In this document: in pieces, positions 36,837-47,333 of the stretch
Layout: each line of letters begins with the position of its first letter
How positions within the stretch are numbered: position 1 is the stretch's first letter
Assembly: GCF_001668575.1 (NCBI RefSeq)
Contig: NZ_LZMD01000066.1
Span: forward strand, 1-64,000
Direction of reading: 5' to 3'
From: Mycobacterium sp. 1164985.4
GTDB taxonomy: Bacteria; Actinomycetota; Actinomycetes; Mycobacteriales; Mycobacteriaceae
DNA length: 64,000 nucleotides
Program-made: the position numbers and the translations under genes
Notes under the pieces: generated by a model
Seen by the model: the letters and a program-made list of their open reading frames with translations, nothing else
Told to the model about the DNA's origin: nothing
Database searches by the model: none

Positions 36837-37275
36837 TTGACACCGCTTCTCTTTGAGGATCGGCGGTTTGGTGTGGAAGGAGTCCGCCCCGTCGGATCCG
36901 GCCCATGGTCGGGTGTCAGCAGGAGCAGTCGTGTGGCGGCAGCGGACTGGCGACCCATCCAGCAAATTTTGTGCTGTTCATGGTAGCCCTCCCGACATTG
37001 CAAAGACAAGCCATCAAGGGCGAGGTCGCGTTGCTTCTCAACGAGATTGGCGGCCAATCCCAGGGACCCGAATTGTGGATTTGGCAAAAACTTTGCTGGC
37101 TGCCGGTGTCCACGGGCATCTGCCGCGGTCGGCAAGACCGTCAAGGGGGCCACCGGCACGGCACCAGGATGCGTCGCGCCCTTCCCGGGCGGATAGGAAA
37201 TCCTATCGGTGCACGAGCGAACTCTGGCCTCGCGTCGATTCCGGTAGCTATGTCTGGTGGAACACGATTCCATGT
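36837..37275. promoter_or_regulatory. divergent promoter region of the PKS-AOS cluster with 16-bp palindrome
   Basis: 439 bp between the FAAL start (minus) and the ACP start (plus), with no gene. It is less GC-rich than the surroundings. At 37192-37207 it holds the palindrome GATAGGA-AA-TCCTATC (perfect 7-bp arms), 68 bp before the ACP start, a plausible operator for a cluster regulator. No regulator gene lies in the cluster. Confidence 0.6.
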
Positions 37276-37599
37276 ATGACTTCAAACACCATCGCTCGCA
37301 CCGCTTCCACGTCGAAGCTGAGCGCACACCGATTCCGCGGTCCGGATCGTTCGATCATGAATTGGCTCGCGACTCGGCTCGCTTTCCATCTGGAAATATC
37401 CCCGTCCACAATCGATCCGAGTGTCCCGCTCGCCGAGATGGGGGTGGATTCGGTACACGCGGTCGGCCTCGTCGGCGATGTCGAATTGGAATTCGACATC
37501 GATGTCGATCCAACGATGATCTTCGACTACCCGACCCTTTCGCACATCGCCGAATTCATCAGCGCTGCCGTCACCGAACAGCACGAGGTGGTGGCTTAA
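37276..37599 (+). CDS. free-standing acyl carrier protein
   Basis: 107 residues. The carrier domain begins at about residue 27 (MNWLATRLAFHLEI), with the phosphopantetheine Ser59 in PLAEMGVDSVHAVGLVGDVE and the usual helix-3 region DPTMIFDYPTLSHIAEFI. The ATG at 37276 is preferred; an internal ATG at 37357 would give just the carrier domain. It is read divergently from the FAAL-PKS operon and likely carries the acyl starter from the FAAL to the KS. The next gene begins immediately after its stop (TAAATG). Confidence 0.85.
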   Translation: MTSNTIARTASTSKLSAHRFRGPDRSIMNWLATRLAFHLEISPSTIDPSVPLAEMGVDSVHAVGLVGDVELEFDIDVDPTMIFDYPTLSHIAEFISAAVTEQHEVVA

Positions 37600-38448
37600 A
37601 TGGTCGCCATCGCGCGCCACCCCAATCACACACATGATTGTGAGGTCGTCACCGTCGACGGCCACCGGATCGCGTACCGCGAGGCCGGAACGGGCGAGGT
37701 GCTGTTGCTGGTTCACGGCCTCGGCGGGAGTTCGGCGAGTTGGCGAGAGATGATGCCGAAGCTCGCAAAGAAGTATCGGGTCATCGCGCCAGATCTTCTG
37801 GGCCATGGCCGATCGGACAAACCGCACTGCGAATACTCACCGGCCGTCTTTGCGCGCCTCCTACGCGGCCTGCTGGATACCCTCGGCATCGGCGAGGTCA
37901 CGGTGGTCGGGCACTCCCTCGGCGGCGGAGTGGCCATGACGTTCGCAGCACGGCACCGTGGCTACTGCAAGCGACTGGTCCTGCTCAACAGTGGCGGCTT
38001 CGGCCCGGAGGTCACGGCTCTACTGAGGACGTTGTCGGTTCCTGGCACGGGAATCATGTTGCCGCTGATCGCTGCGGGCCGCGCGATCTGGACCGGCGGA
38101 CCTTCGAGGCTGCAGGGTTTGATCCCGAGTCGCGATGACCGGCGGGTATTTCTTCAGACGTTGCGTTCGGTCGTCAATCACCGTGGCCATGCGGCATCGG
38201 CGCTGGCTTGCCTGCATGCTTTGGCGGATCTGCCGGCCCAGATCATCGGCGGCGAAAACGACCGGGTCATCCCCGTCGCACACGCGTACGCCGCACACGC
38301 TGCCCTGCCGGGCAGTCGACTGACCATCATCCCCGGGGCGGGCCATGACCCGCAGCTCCAACGACCCGAGACGGTCGCGGAACTCATCGACGACTTCATC
38401 GCGGGGGCAGGTGACACCGTGGTCGACACGCTCGCGCTCGCGGCCTAG
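37600..38448 (+). CDS. alpha/beta-hydrolase of the lipid cluster
   Basis: 282-residue alpha/beta-hydrolase with nucleophile Ser106 (VVGHSLGGGV), Asp221 in GGENDRVIP and His249 in PGAGHDPQ; the oxyanion region is VHGLGGSSASW. A cap domain spans about residues 130-205. Starting at the base after the ACP stop, it is in the same transcript. Possible roles are chain release from the ACP, ester or lactone hydrolysis, or acyl transfer; the sequence does not distinguish these. No signal peptide is present. Confidence 0.82.
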   Translation: MVAIARHPNHTHDCEVVTVDGHRIAYREAGTGEVLLLVHGLGGSSASWREMMPKLAKKYRVIAPDLLGHGRSDKPHCEYSPAVFARLLRGLLDTLGIGEVTVVGHSLGGGVAMTFAARHRGYCKRLVLLNSGGFGPEVTALLRTLSVPGTGIMLPLIAAGRAIWTGGPSRLQGLIPSRDDRRVFLQTLRSVVNHRGHAASALACLHALADLPAQIIGGENDRVIPVAHAYAAHAALPGSRLTIIPGAGHDPQLQRPETVAELIDDFIAGAGDTVVDTLALAA

Positions 38449-38460
38449 CGGCGGAGCGCG

Positions 38461-39285
38461 TCAGCGGGCGATGCGATCGGGCCGGGTGTAAACGTTCATC
38501 GACTCGCCCCGAAGGAAGGCCACCAGCGTGAGCCCGGACGCCGCGGCCAGATCGGCGGCCAGCGACGACGGCGCCGACACCGCGGCCAGCACCGGGATGC
38601 CCGCCATCACCGCCTTCTGCGTAAGTTCGAACGATGCGCGCCCGCTGACCAGCAGCACGGTTCCCGTCAGCGGGACGCGGTTCTGCTCCACCGCCCAACC
38701 GATGACCTTGTCGACGGCGTTGTGGCGGCCGATGTCTTCGCGGACGACGAGGGTGGTGCCGTCGCTGTCGAAGAGGGCCGCGCCGTGCAGGCCGCCGGTG
38801 CTGGCGAACACCTTCTGGGCCTTGCGCAGCCTCGCCGGCAGCGCTGCCAGCGTCTCGGCGGAGACGGTCGACGGGTCGTCGCCGGGCGCATGCCGGCTGC
38901 TCAGCTGGACGGCCTCGAGCGACGCCTTACCGCACACCCCGCACGATGATGTGGTGTAGAAGTTGCGGGTCACATCGGTGTCGGGCATAGCGACGCCGGG
39001 CGCCAGCGTCACGTCGAGCACGTTGTAGGTGTTGAGCTGGTCGGTGCCCGTGCCCTTGCAATAGCGCGCCGTCACGACGTCGTCACGCCCCCCGATCACA
39101 CCCTCGGTGAGCAGAAAACCCTGAGCCAGCTCGACATCGGAGCCCGGCGTGCGCATCGTCACAGTGACGGGGGCGCCGTTGGCCCGGATCTCCAGAGGTT
39201 CCTCGACGGCGAGGGTCTCCGGCCGCGCCACCGCGGCGTCCATGGTCACGTGCTGTACCCGCCGCCTGGCTGTGACCCGACCCAT
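38461..39285 (-). CDS. fdhD: formate dehydrogenase accessory sulfurtransferase FdhD
   Basis: 274-residue protein that passes sulfur to the bis-MGD molybdenum cofactor of formate dehydrogenase. The catalytic C-x2-C is Cys115/Cys118 in [10 protein letters not shown]; other family blocks are [17 protein letters not shown] and [16 protein letters not shown]. The ATG at 39285 ([11 protein letters not shown]) fits known FdhD N-termini. In M. tuberculosis fdhD is elsewhere (Rv2899c from memory), so its place here beside korAB and mobA differs. It converges on the alpha/beta-hydrolase gene with 12 bp between stops. Confidence 0.93.
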   Translation of the reverse strand: MGRVTARRRVQHVTMDAAVARPETLAVEEPLEIRANGAPVTVTMRTPGSDVELAQGFLLTEGVIGGRDDVVTARYCKGTGTDQLNTYNVLDVTLAPGVAMPDTDVTRNFYTTSSCGVCGKASLEAVQLSSRHAPGDDPSTVSAETLAALPARLRKAQKVFASTGGLHGAALFDSDGTTLVVREDIGRHNAVDKVIGWAVEQNRVPLTGTVLLVSGRASFELTQKAVMAGIPVLAAVSAPSSLAADLAAASGLTLVAFLRGESMNVYTRPDRIAR

Positions 39286-39390
39286 GACACCACCGTAGGC
39301 CGGACGGTCATAGATAACGTTTCCGTGCTGTTCATCACGACGCCAGCGCTCGAAGCGGCGTCGTCGTCATCCGGACGGCACAATGTATGG

Positions 39391-39534
39391 GTGCCCAACG
39401 AACTGCAACCGCACCGCCGCACGCCGGTCTGGCGTGACCCGCTGTCGGCCGGCTTCCGCGCGCACCGCAACCTGCTGCTCCTGCGTCTGCGCTGGCACCA
39501 GCGGCGCGCGGAGACGGCAGCAGATCGCGGCTGA
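39391..39534 (+). CDS. possible small arginine-rich protein
   Basis: 47 residues from a GTG at 39391 (MPNELQPHRR...), 12 Arg, with an amphipathic-looking NLLLLRLRWHQRRAE segment. The frame has a high-GC third-position pattern and is followed by the korA leader. No family is recognised and no clear RBS precedes it; it may be spurious. Confidence 0.3.
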   Translation: MPNELQPHRRTPVWRDPLSAGFRAHRNLLLLRLRWHQRRAETAADRG

Positions 39535-39604
39535 CGGCGCGACGACCAGCGCCGGGAAGGTGCTAGCTAGCGGCTACTGAGCGGTAACCATTTCCTTAGA
39601 ATTA

Positions 39605-39660
39605 TTGTCTCGCGGACGTGACGAACAACACAGTTTTGTCTCACGTGAGCGATCAACACA
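39605..39660 (+). repeat. imperfect tandem repeat upstream of korA
   Basis: Two copies of a TTGTCTC...CAACACA unit: 39605-39632 and 39636-39660. The second contains the perfect 10-bp palindrome CTCACGTGAG (39640-39649). It lies about 190 bp before korA and could be a regulator site. Confidence 0.45.
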
Positions 39661-39849
39661 TCGGCTGAGCTGTACGTTCGACTCCCTGCTTACGGCACGC
39701 CGCGGGCGAGTCCGGTGATGGGCTGCCTAAGAGAAGTGCAATAATCGGTACTGGCAGTGACATCAAAACTTTGGTGGACGTCCACCGACGGCGCGTCGAC
39801 TCGACTGTGACTCGGAGGACATCCCCACGCAGCGTGGAAGGCAGGCCTC

Positions 39850-41805
39850 GTGGCAGCGAACGACAACGCGGTCAGTCCGGGGAGTGCGGGTCCTCGACAG
39901 AAGCTCGAGAAGGTCGTCATCCGTTTCGCCGGCGACTCCGGCGACGGTATGCAGCTCACCGGTGACCGGTTTACCTCCGAAGCCGCGCTGTTCGGCAATG
40001 ACCTTGCCACGCAACCGAATTACCCCGCCGAGATCCGCGCGCCGCAGGGCACGCTGCCCGGTGTGTCGTCGTTCCAGATTCAGATCGCCGACTACGACAT
40101 CCTCACTGCAGGCGACCGCCCCGACGTACTCGTCGCGATGAACCCGGCGGCGCTCAAGGCCAACGTCTCGGATCTGCCGCGCGGCGGTCTGATCATCGCC
40201 AACTCAGACGAGTTCACCAAGCGCAACCTCGCCAAGGTCGGCTACGAGGCCAACCCGCTGGAAACCGAGGAGCTGTCCGATTACGTCGTGCAGGCCGTTC
40301 CTATGACGACGCTGACGCTCGGTGCGGTCGAGTCGATCGGCGCCTCGAAGAAGGACGGTCAGCGCGCGAAGAACATGTTCGCGCTCGGCCTGCTGTCGTG
40401 GATGTACGGCCGTGAACTCGTGCACAGCGAGGCGTTCATCCGCGAGAAGTTCGCCCGCAAGCCCGATGTCGCCGAGGCCAACGTGCTCGCGCTCAAGGCC
40501 GGCTGGAACTACGGGGAGACCACCGAGGCCTTCGCCAGCACCTACGAGGTCGCCCCCGCCAAGCTCAAAACCGGTGAGTACCGCCAGATCTCCGGTAATA
40601 CCGCGCTGGCCTACGGCATCGTCACCGCTGGTCAACTCGCCGACCTCCAGGTCGTGCTCGGCACCTACCCGATCACCCCGGCGTCGGACATCCTGCACGA
40701 GTTGTCCAAGCACAAGAACTTCAATGTGCTGACCTTCCAGGCCGAGGACGAGATCGCCGGCATCGGCGCGGCCATCGGCGCCTCCTACGGCGGGGCCCTC
40801 GGTGTCACCAGCACCTCGGGCCCTGGCATTTCGCTGAAGTCCGAGGCGATCGGCCTGGCCGTGATGACCGAGCTGCCGCTGATCGTCATCGACGTGCAGC
40901 GCGGCGGGCCGTCGACAGGCCTGCCGACCAAGACCGAACAGGCCGACCTCCTGCAGGTGATGTACGGCCGCAACGGTGAGTCGCCGGTTGCGGTGCTCGC
41001 GCCCCGCTCGCCGTCGGACTGCTTCGACGTCGCCGTGGAGGCCGCGCGCATCGCGGTCAGCTACCACACGCCGGTGGTGATCCTGTCCGACGGCGCGATC
41101 GCGAACGGCTCTGAGCCGTGGCGGATTCCGGACGTCAGCAGCTATCCGGCCATCGAGCACACATTCGCCGAGGCCGGCGAGCCGTTCCAGCCGTACGCCC
41201 GCGATCCCGAGACCCTGGCGCGCCAGTTCGCGATTCCCGGTACGCCCGGCCTCGAGCACCGGATCGGCGGCCTGGAAGCGGCCAACGGCTCCGGCAACAT
41301 CTCCTACGAGCCGAAGAACCACGACCTGATGGTTCGGCTGCGCCAGGCCAAGATCGACGGCATCACCGTGCCGGAGCTCGAGGTCGACGATCCGACCGGC
41401 GACGCGGAACTGCTGATGCTCGGCTGGGGCTCGAGCTTCGGGCCGATTGGTGAGGCCTGCCGCCGGGCGCGCCGCAAGGGCATCAAGGTCGCCCAGGCGC
41501 ACCTGCGCAACCTCAATCCGTTCCCGGCCAACCTCGGTGAGGTGCTGTGGCGGTATCCGACGGTCGTGTGCCCGGAGATGAACCTGGGCCAACTCGCCCT
41601 GCTTCTGCGGGGCAAGTACCTGGTCGACGTCCAGTCGGTGACCAAGGTCGAAGGCATGGCCTTCCTGGCCGACGAGGTCGAGGGCATCATCGATGCGGCA
41701 CTGGATGGCACGCTGGGTGAGAAGGAAAGTGACAAAGCGAAGTTCGCACGACTGGCGGCGGCCACCGTCGAGGTCGGAGTGAGCGGTGTGGGAGCGAACG
41801 CATGA
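39850..41805 (+). CDS. korA: 2-oxoglutarate:ferredoxin oxidoreductase, alpha subunit
   Basis: 651-residue subunit of KOR, which oxidatively decarboxylates 2-oxoglutarate to succinyl-CoA with ferredoxin as acceptor, a CoA- and TPP-dependent alternative to the 2-oxoglutarate dehydrogenase complex. It is a fused gamma-alpha type. The N-terminal gamma domain begins VIRFAGDSGDGMQLTGDRF. The TPP-pyrimidine domain follows, with GTYPITPASDILHELS and TSTSGPGISLKSEAIG, then the C-terminal domain (LLMLGWGSSFGPIGEA). GTG at 39850. It pairs with korB 33 bp downstream. It corresponds to Rv2455c. Confidence 0.96.
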   Translation: MAANDNAVSPGSAGPRQKLEKVVIRFAGDSGDGMQLTGDRFTSEAALFGNDLATQPNYPAEIRAPQGTLPGVSSFQIQIADYDILTAGDRPDVLVAMNPAALKANVSDLPRGGLIIANSDEFTKRNLAKVGYEANPLETEELSDYVVQAVPMTTLTLGAVESIGASKKDGQRAKNMFALGLLSWMYGRELVHSEAFIREKFARKPDVAEANVLALKAGWNYGETTEAFASTYEVAPAKLKTGEYRQISGNTALAYGIVTAGQLADLQVVLGTYPITPASDILHELSKHKNFNVLTFQAEDEIAGIGAAIGASYGGALGVTSTSGPGISLKSEAIGLAVMTELPLIVIDVQRGGPSTGLPTKTEQADLLQVMYGRNGESPVAVLAPRSPSDCFDVAVEAARIAVSYHTPVVILSDGAIANGSEPWRIPDVSSYPAIEHTFAEAGEPFQPYARDPETLARQFAIPGTPGLEHRIGGLEAANGSGNISYEPKNHDLMVRLRQAKIDGITVPELEVDDPTGDAELLMLGWGSSFGPIGEACRRARRKGIKVAQAHLRNLNPFPANLGEVLWRYPTVVCPEMNLGQLALLLRGKYLVDVQSVTKVEGMAFLADEVEGIIDAALDGTLGEKESDKAKFARLAAATVEVGVSGVGANA

Positions 41806-41838
41806 CCGACACGAGCGAGGAGCGAAGGCGGATCGCGA

Positions 41839-42909
41839 ATGACTGACTTAGCCGGAGCAGATCTCGGGTTGACCGCGGGCACCAGCCTGGTGCCGACTAC
41901 CGATCAGCCGCAGAAGTCGAAGGACTTCACCAGCGACCAGGAGGTCCGCTGGTGCCCCGGTTGCGGTGACTACGTCATCCTCAACACCATCCGCAACTTT
42001 CTGCCGGAACTGGGGTTGCGCCGCGAGAACATCGCGTTCGTCAGCGGCATCGGCTGCTCGAGCCGTTTCCCGTACTACCTGGAAACCTACGGGTTCCACT
42101 CGATTCACGGCCGCGCGCCGACGATCGCCACCGGCTTGGCGCTGGCACGTGAGGACCTGTCGGTGTGGGTGGTCACCGGTGACGGCGACGCGTTGTCCAT
42201 CGGCGGCAACCACCTGATCCATGCGCTGCGCCGCAACATCAACATCACGATCCTGTTGTTCAACAACCGGATCTACGGGCTGACCAAGGGGCAGTACTCC
42301 CCGACGTCGGAGGTCGGCAAGGTCACCAAGTCGACCCCGATGGGTTCGCTGGACTACCCGTTCAACCCCGTTTCGCTGGCCCTCGGTGCCGACGCCACGT
42401 TCGTCGGCCGGGCCCTGGACTCCGACCGCAAGGGGCTCTCCGAGGTCCTGCGCGCTGCCGCCGCGCACCGCGGCGCGGCGCTGGTCGAGATCCTGCAGGA
42501 CTGCCCGATCTTCAACGACGGCTCGTTCGACGCCCTGCGCAAGGAGGGGGCCGAGGAGCGGCTGATCAGCCTCACCCACGGCGAGCCCGTCACGTTCGGC
42601 GCCGACGGTGAGTACTGCGTGGTGAAGTCCGGCTACGGGCTGGAGATCGCCAAGACCGCCGACGTGTCGGCCGACGAGATCGTCATCCACGACGCGAACC
42701 TCGAGGACCCGGCCTACGCGTTCGCGCTGTCGCGGCTGTCGGACCAGAATCTCGAGCACATGGTGATGGGCATCTTCCGTCAGGTGAGCAAGCCGACCTA
42801 CGACGACGCCGCCCGCCAGCAGGTCGCCGCGGCCCGTTCCGAGAAGGCGCACGACACGGCGGCGCTTCAGTCGCTGCTTCGGGGCAAAGACACCTGGACT
42901 GTCGACTAA
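41839..42909 (+). CDS. korB: 2-oxoglutarate:ferredoxin oxidoreductase, beta subunit
   Basis: 356-residue TPP-binding subunit. [14 protein letters not shown] carries the conserved cysteines, [30 protein letters not shown] is the family core, and the TPP-Mg motif is [23 protein letters not shown]. It forms the KOR complex with KorA and corresponds to Rv2454c. The ATG at 41839 follows a short spacer that itself contains an overlapping 14-codon frame from 41803. Confidence 0.96.
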   Translation: MTDLAGADLGLTAGTSLVPTTDQPQKSKDFTSDQEVRWCPGCGDYVILNTIRNFLPELGLRRENIAFVSGIGCSSRFPYYLETYGFHSIHGRAPTIATGLALAREDLSVWVVTGDGDALSIGGNHLIHALRRNINITILLFNNRIYGLTKGQYSPTSEVGKVTKSTPMGSLDYPFNPVSLALGADATFVGRALDSDRKGLSEVLRAAAAHRGAALVEILQDCPIFNDGSFDALRKEGAEERLISLTHGEPVTFGADGEYCVVKSGYGLEIAKTADVSADEIVIHDANLEDPAYAFALSRLSDQNLEHMVMGIFRQVSKPTYDDAARQQVAAARSEKAHDTAALQSLLRGKDTWTVD

Positions 42910-42919
42910 CGTCTCGGTC

Positions 42920-43510
42920 ATGACGACCACCGTTCCGTTGGCCGGAATCATCCTGGCGGGCGGGGCTTCCCGCCGCATGGGCCGCGACAAGGCCACGCTG
43001 CCGTACGAAGGCACCACGCTCGTGGAGCGGATGGTGAGCATCCTCAAGCCGCGGTGCGCACCGCTGTACGTCATCGCCGCGCCGGGGCAGGCACTACCCG
43101 CGGTCGACGCCGAGATTCTGCGCGACGAGGTACGTGGTGTGGGCCCGCTGCTGGCGACCGGTCGAGGGTTACGGGCGGCCGCCGAGGCCGGATCGGAGCT
43201 CGCGTTCGTGGCCGCGGTGGACATGCCGTTGCTGACGACCGATCTGATCGACGAACTGGCCGGGCCTGCCGTCCGGCTCCACGCCGACGTCGTGCTGCCC
43301 TGGGACGGTCGCGACCACTACCTCGCCGGGGTCTACCGCACGGCGCTGGCCGGTCGCGTCGCCGAACTGGTGGCTGCGGGCGAGCGCAGCATGCGCGCAC
43401 TGGTTGACCGGGTTGACACCCAGCGGATCGTGATGCCCGAGCAGCGCGGGCTGACGAACGTCAACACAGCGGCCGACCTCGCGTCGATCCGCGACGTGCA
43501 AATCGCCTAG
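42920..43510 (+). CDS. mobA: molybdenum cofactor guanylyltransferase
   Basis: 196-residue nucleotidyltransferase that attaches GMP to molybdopterin to make the MGD form of the cofactor. The N-terminal signature is [22 protein letters not shown], with [12 protein letters not shown] (metal-binding D) in the middle and [11 protein letters not shown] at the end. It begins 10 bp after korB, so it is in the korAB transcript, as Rv2453c is in M. tuberculosis. With fdhD nearby it indicates a molybdenum-dependent formate dehydrogenase encoded elsewhere. Confidence 0.92.
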   Translation: MTTTVPLAGIILAGGASRRMGRDKATLPYEGTTLVERMVSILKPRCAPLYVIAAPGQALPAVDAEILRDEVRGVGPLLATGRGLRAAAEAGSELAFVAAVDMPLLTTDLIDELAGPAVRLHADVVLPWDGRDHYLAGVYRTALAGRVAELVAAGERSMRALVDRVDTQRIVMPEQRGLTNVNTAADLASIRDVQIA

Positions 43511-44847
<1,337 letters not shown>

Positions 44848-44868
44848 ACCCCGTATCTCGTCTTCACA

Positions 44869-44908
44869 GGAGGCGGTGCCGGATGACTCCGGCGCCGCCT
44901 CTTCTTTC
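44869..44908 (+). terminator. intrinsic terminator after the first rpf gene
   Basis: Stem AGGCGGTGCCGG (44871-44882) pairs with CCGGCGCCGCCT (44889-44900) around a 6-nt loop with one mismatch, and is followed by the pyrimidine run CTTCTTTCTC. It is one of the clearest terminators in the window. Confidence 0.75.
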
Positions 44909-45064
44909 TCAGAGGGCTCTTACGCCAATTAAGTAACGAATAAAACTTTTGACCCTCGCGTAACACGTGACGTTCATCACCCGACACACCGGATGACCGC
45001 AGCGGAGATCGAGGGGTTCTCGGATGCGGGCCTTGTGAAAAACGGTCGGGGAAGGACCGCAGAG

Positions 45065-45589
45065 ATGAACGTTCGTACCGCAGTTATCAAGGGCATGTGG
45101 GCCGCGGTGATCTCCGGAGCGCTCGCGATGGTGCCGATGGCCCTGTCCGACGCCTCGCTGGCCACAGCCAATGCCGATTCCGTGAACTGGGATGCCATCG
45201 CCGAATGCGAATCCGGCGGCAACTGGGCGACCAACACCGGCAACGGCCACTACGGCGGCCTGCAGTTCAAGCCGGCCACCTGGGCCTCCAACGGCGGTGT
45301 CGGCAACCCGGCGACCGCCTCGCGCGCCGAGCAGATCCGCGTCGCCGAGAACGTTCTGCGCACGCAGGGCCTGAAGGCGTGGCCGAAGTGCGGGCCACGC
45401 GGCGCCACGCCCGCGGTGTGGACCACGCCCTCCACGCCCTCCGTGCCCTCCGCGCCGGCGCGGACGGTGCCCGCCTCGGCCACGGGATGCGCCTCGATGC
45501 CGTCCAGCGGGCTGTTCGGCTTCGTCAACCCGCGTCAGATGTGCACGGCGCTGCTGAACCCGATCGGCACGCTCAGCGGAGCACGCTGA
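45065..45589 (+). CDS. resuscitation-promoting factor, RpfC-like
   Basis: 174-residue secreted Rpf. The signal peptide is about 1-39 (ending TANA), then the Rpf domain VNWDAIAECESGGNWATNTG with catalytic Glu and GGLQFKPATWASNGGVGNPA, the latter block closest to RpfC. The C-terminus is a Pro/Thr/Ser segment plus a short cysteine-containing tail (TGCASMPSS ... RQMCTALL). ATG at 45065 follows GGAAGGA. It overlaps the convergent VOC gene by 17 bp. It is a second Rpf of a different subtype directly behind the first but after a terminator, hence probably separately expressed. Confidence 0.88.
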   Translation: MNVRTAVIKGMWAAVISGALAMVPMALSDASLATANADSVNWDAIAECESGGNWATNTGNGHYGGLQFKPATWASNGGVGNPATASRAEQIRVAENVLRTQGLKAWPKCGPRGATPAVWTTPSTPSVPSAPARTVPASATGCASMPSSGLFGFVNPRQMCTALLNPIGTLSGAR

Positions 45590-46139
45590 ACTCGTTGCCC
45601 TGCGGGTCGATGAGGCCGTCGGGGGCCGAGTCGACGCTCCATCGCCACCGGTTGGCGACGACGCGCTCGTCGTCGACGCGGACGAACTTCCAGATGAGGT
45701 CCTCCCACCCGGCCGACCGGTAGAGCCACCGCGGCGTCCCGTCGGGACCGTCGCGCACCTCGGCTCCCACCCGGGCGGCCCACCAGGCGGCGAGTTTTTC
45801 GGGCCGGTCGCTGTCCGTGCAGATCGCGAACACCCGCGCAGGCGGGTCCGCCTCGCCCTGGTCGTCGGGAAAGGCGCAGAACTCATTGCCCTCGACGTCC
45901 GCTAGCGTCGTCCACCCAGTGTGCTCGGCGATGATGCGGGCGCCGAGGCCAGTCAACGTCGCGGCGTCGCGAACGTAGAGATCGAGATGGACGCGGTTCT
46001 TCACCGTCTTCGGACGGTCCTGCGGCCGGAAGACCAGCAGCCGGCGCGCAGCCTCGCCGCCGAGGACTGCGGTCCAGAAGGCGGACATCGCATGCGGGTC
46101 GGCCGACTCGACGACCAGCGGACCCAGTCGCACGCTCAC
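45573..46139 (-). CDS. VOC/glyoxalase-like protein, two-domain
   Basis: 188-residue protein with two repeats of the beta-alpha-beta-beta-beta fold of the vicinal oxygen chelate superfamily: repeat 1 ends ADVEGNEFCAFPD and repeat 2 ends IDPQGNEFSVLR. HLDLYVRD carries a candidate metal His. GTG at 46139 overlaps the stop of the monooxygenase gene (GTGA). The substrate is unknown; pairing with an FAD monooxygenase suggests processing of an oxidised aromatic or a resistance-like role. It is the last gene of the HxlR operon. Confidence 0.8.
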   Translation of the reverse strand: MSVRLGPLVVESADPHAMSAFWTAVLGGEAARRLLVFRPQDRPKTVKNRVHLDLYVRDAATLTGLGARIIAEHTGWTTLADVEGNEFCAFPDDQGEADPPARVFAICTDSDRPEKLAAWWAARVGAEVRDGPDGTPRWLYRSAGWEDLIWKFVRVDDERVVANRWRWSVDSAPDGLIDPQGNEFSVLR

Positions 46140-47302
46140 GCTGTGGACAGGTCGCGGTCGGTGGGTGGCCGGAATGCCGAGCGCGCCGCCACAGCGGCCA
46201 GGTGGCGGGCCACCAACGTGTCGGGTCCCAGCAGCGTCGCGCGGCTGGCCAGCGCGCTGAGCACGGGCGGCAGGTTCATGACGCGGCCGATGAACCGCGA
46301 TTCGCGCACCAGTGAGCGGACCCGCGGCTGGCGGAAAGCCACGAACCGCGCGAATGCCGCGGCGGTGTCGTCGTCGCCGTCGAGGAACCTGGCCAGGATC
46401 GCGGCGTCCTCCAGCCCCTGGCAGCCGCCCTGCCCGAGGTGCGGGCGCATCGGGTGGGCGGCGTCGCCGACGGTCACCACCGGACCGCGCGACCACTGAC
46501 GTGCCTCGTCGCGGTCGTAGAGGTCGTTGCGCAACACATCGGCGGGATCGGTGGTGGCCAGGATCTCGGGGACGGGCTGCGCCCAGGACGCGAACCGCTG
46601 CCGCAGGTACGCCAGTTCGCCTTGCGGCGCGGTCGTCGCCTCGGGCACCCGCTCGGTGGCGAACCAGTACGTGTCCCGCTCGCCCATCGGGACGTGGCCG
46701 AACTCGACCGCGGGACCGAGCGTCTCACCCGCGAGCCCGGGGTCGATCCGGCAGTGCGCCACCCCGCGCCACGCGGTGTAGCCGACGTAGGTGTTACGCA
46801 GAGGCCCGTTGAGATGGCGCGCGACCATCGAGTGGGTGCCGTCGGCGCCGACGACGGCATCGGCATCCAGCACCGTGGAGTCGGCCAGCCTGACCCGGAC
46901 GCCGTCGGCGGTCACCGCCAGCGCCTCGGCTGCCACACCGGCCCGCACGGTGCCGTCGGCGAGCGCGGAGGCCAGGATCGACGTCAACGCCGAACGACGG
47001 ATGACCACGAGAGGTTCGCCGAGGGACGTGACAATCAGCTGCGCTTCGGGGCGTCGCAGCCAACTGCCGTCCCGCCAGCGCGCGGCGCCCGCGGTGATCC
47101 GGCCGCCGGCCTGACGCACCGGGTCGCCGAGGCCGATGTCGTCGAGCGCGGCCAACGCGTTGGGCCAGATGCTGATTCCTGCCCCCGACGACGTGTCTGT
47201 TCGCTCCTCGACCAGGGTGATGTCGTGTCCGCGTTGCTGCAGCGCGACGGCGGTCGCCAGTCCGGCGATGCCCGCTCCGATCACAACGATCCGCTTCGGC
47301 AT
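46136..47302 (-). CDS. FAD-dependent aromatic-ring monooxygenase
   Basis: 388-residue group A flavoprotein hydroxylase (salicylate/3-hydroxybenzoate hydroxylase type). The N-terminal Rossmann motif GAGIAGLATAVAL is at 8-20, the DG motif DAVVGADGTHS binds FAD and NADPH, and the GD motif GDAAHPMRPHLGQGG lies near residue 290. It uses NAD(P)H and O2 to hydroxylate a ring. It is coupled to the VOC gene by a 4-nt overlap and lies 31 bp after the thioesterase gene. The substrate cannot be named. Confidence 0.88.
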   Translation of the reverse strand: MPKRIVVIGAGIAGLATAVALQQRGHDITLVEERTDTSSGAGISIWPNALAALDDIGLGDPVRQAGGRITAGAARWRDGSWLRRPEAQLIVTSLGEPLVVIRRSALTSILASALADGTVRAGVAAEALAVTADGVRVRLADSTVLDADAVVGADGTHSMVARHLNGPLRNTYVGYTAWRGVAHCRIDPGLAGETLGPAVEFGHVPMGERDTYWFATERVPEATTAPQGELAYLRQRFASWAQPVPEILATTDPADVLRNDLYDRDEARQWSRGPVVTVGDAAHPMRPHLGQGGCQGLEDAAILARFLDGDDDTAAAFARFVAFRQPRVRSLVRESRFIGRVMNLPPVLSALASRATLLGPDTLVARHLAAVAARSAFRPPTDRDLSTA

Positions 47303-47333
47303 GCACCGAAACTAGCGCGCGGGGCGCGTCAGG

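Larger units (their letters stand above)
39286..39849. other. intergenic region upstream of korA
   Basis: 564 bp. It contains a weakly supported small frame (39391-39534), an imperfect direct repeat (39605-39660) and, near the end, the korA leader. No other feature is seen. Confidence 0.45.

Noticed and set aside
40204..41592. 462-codon minus-strand frame opposite korA
   Set aside because: Shadow frame; korA is complete and conserved.
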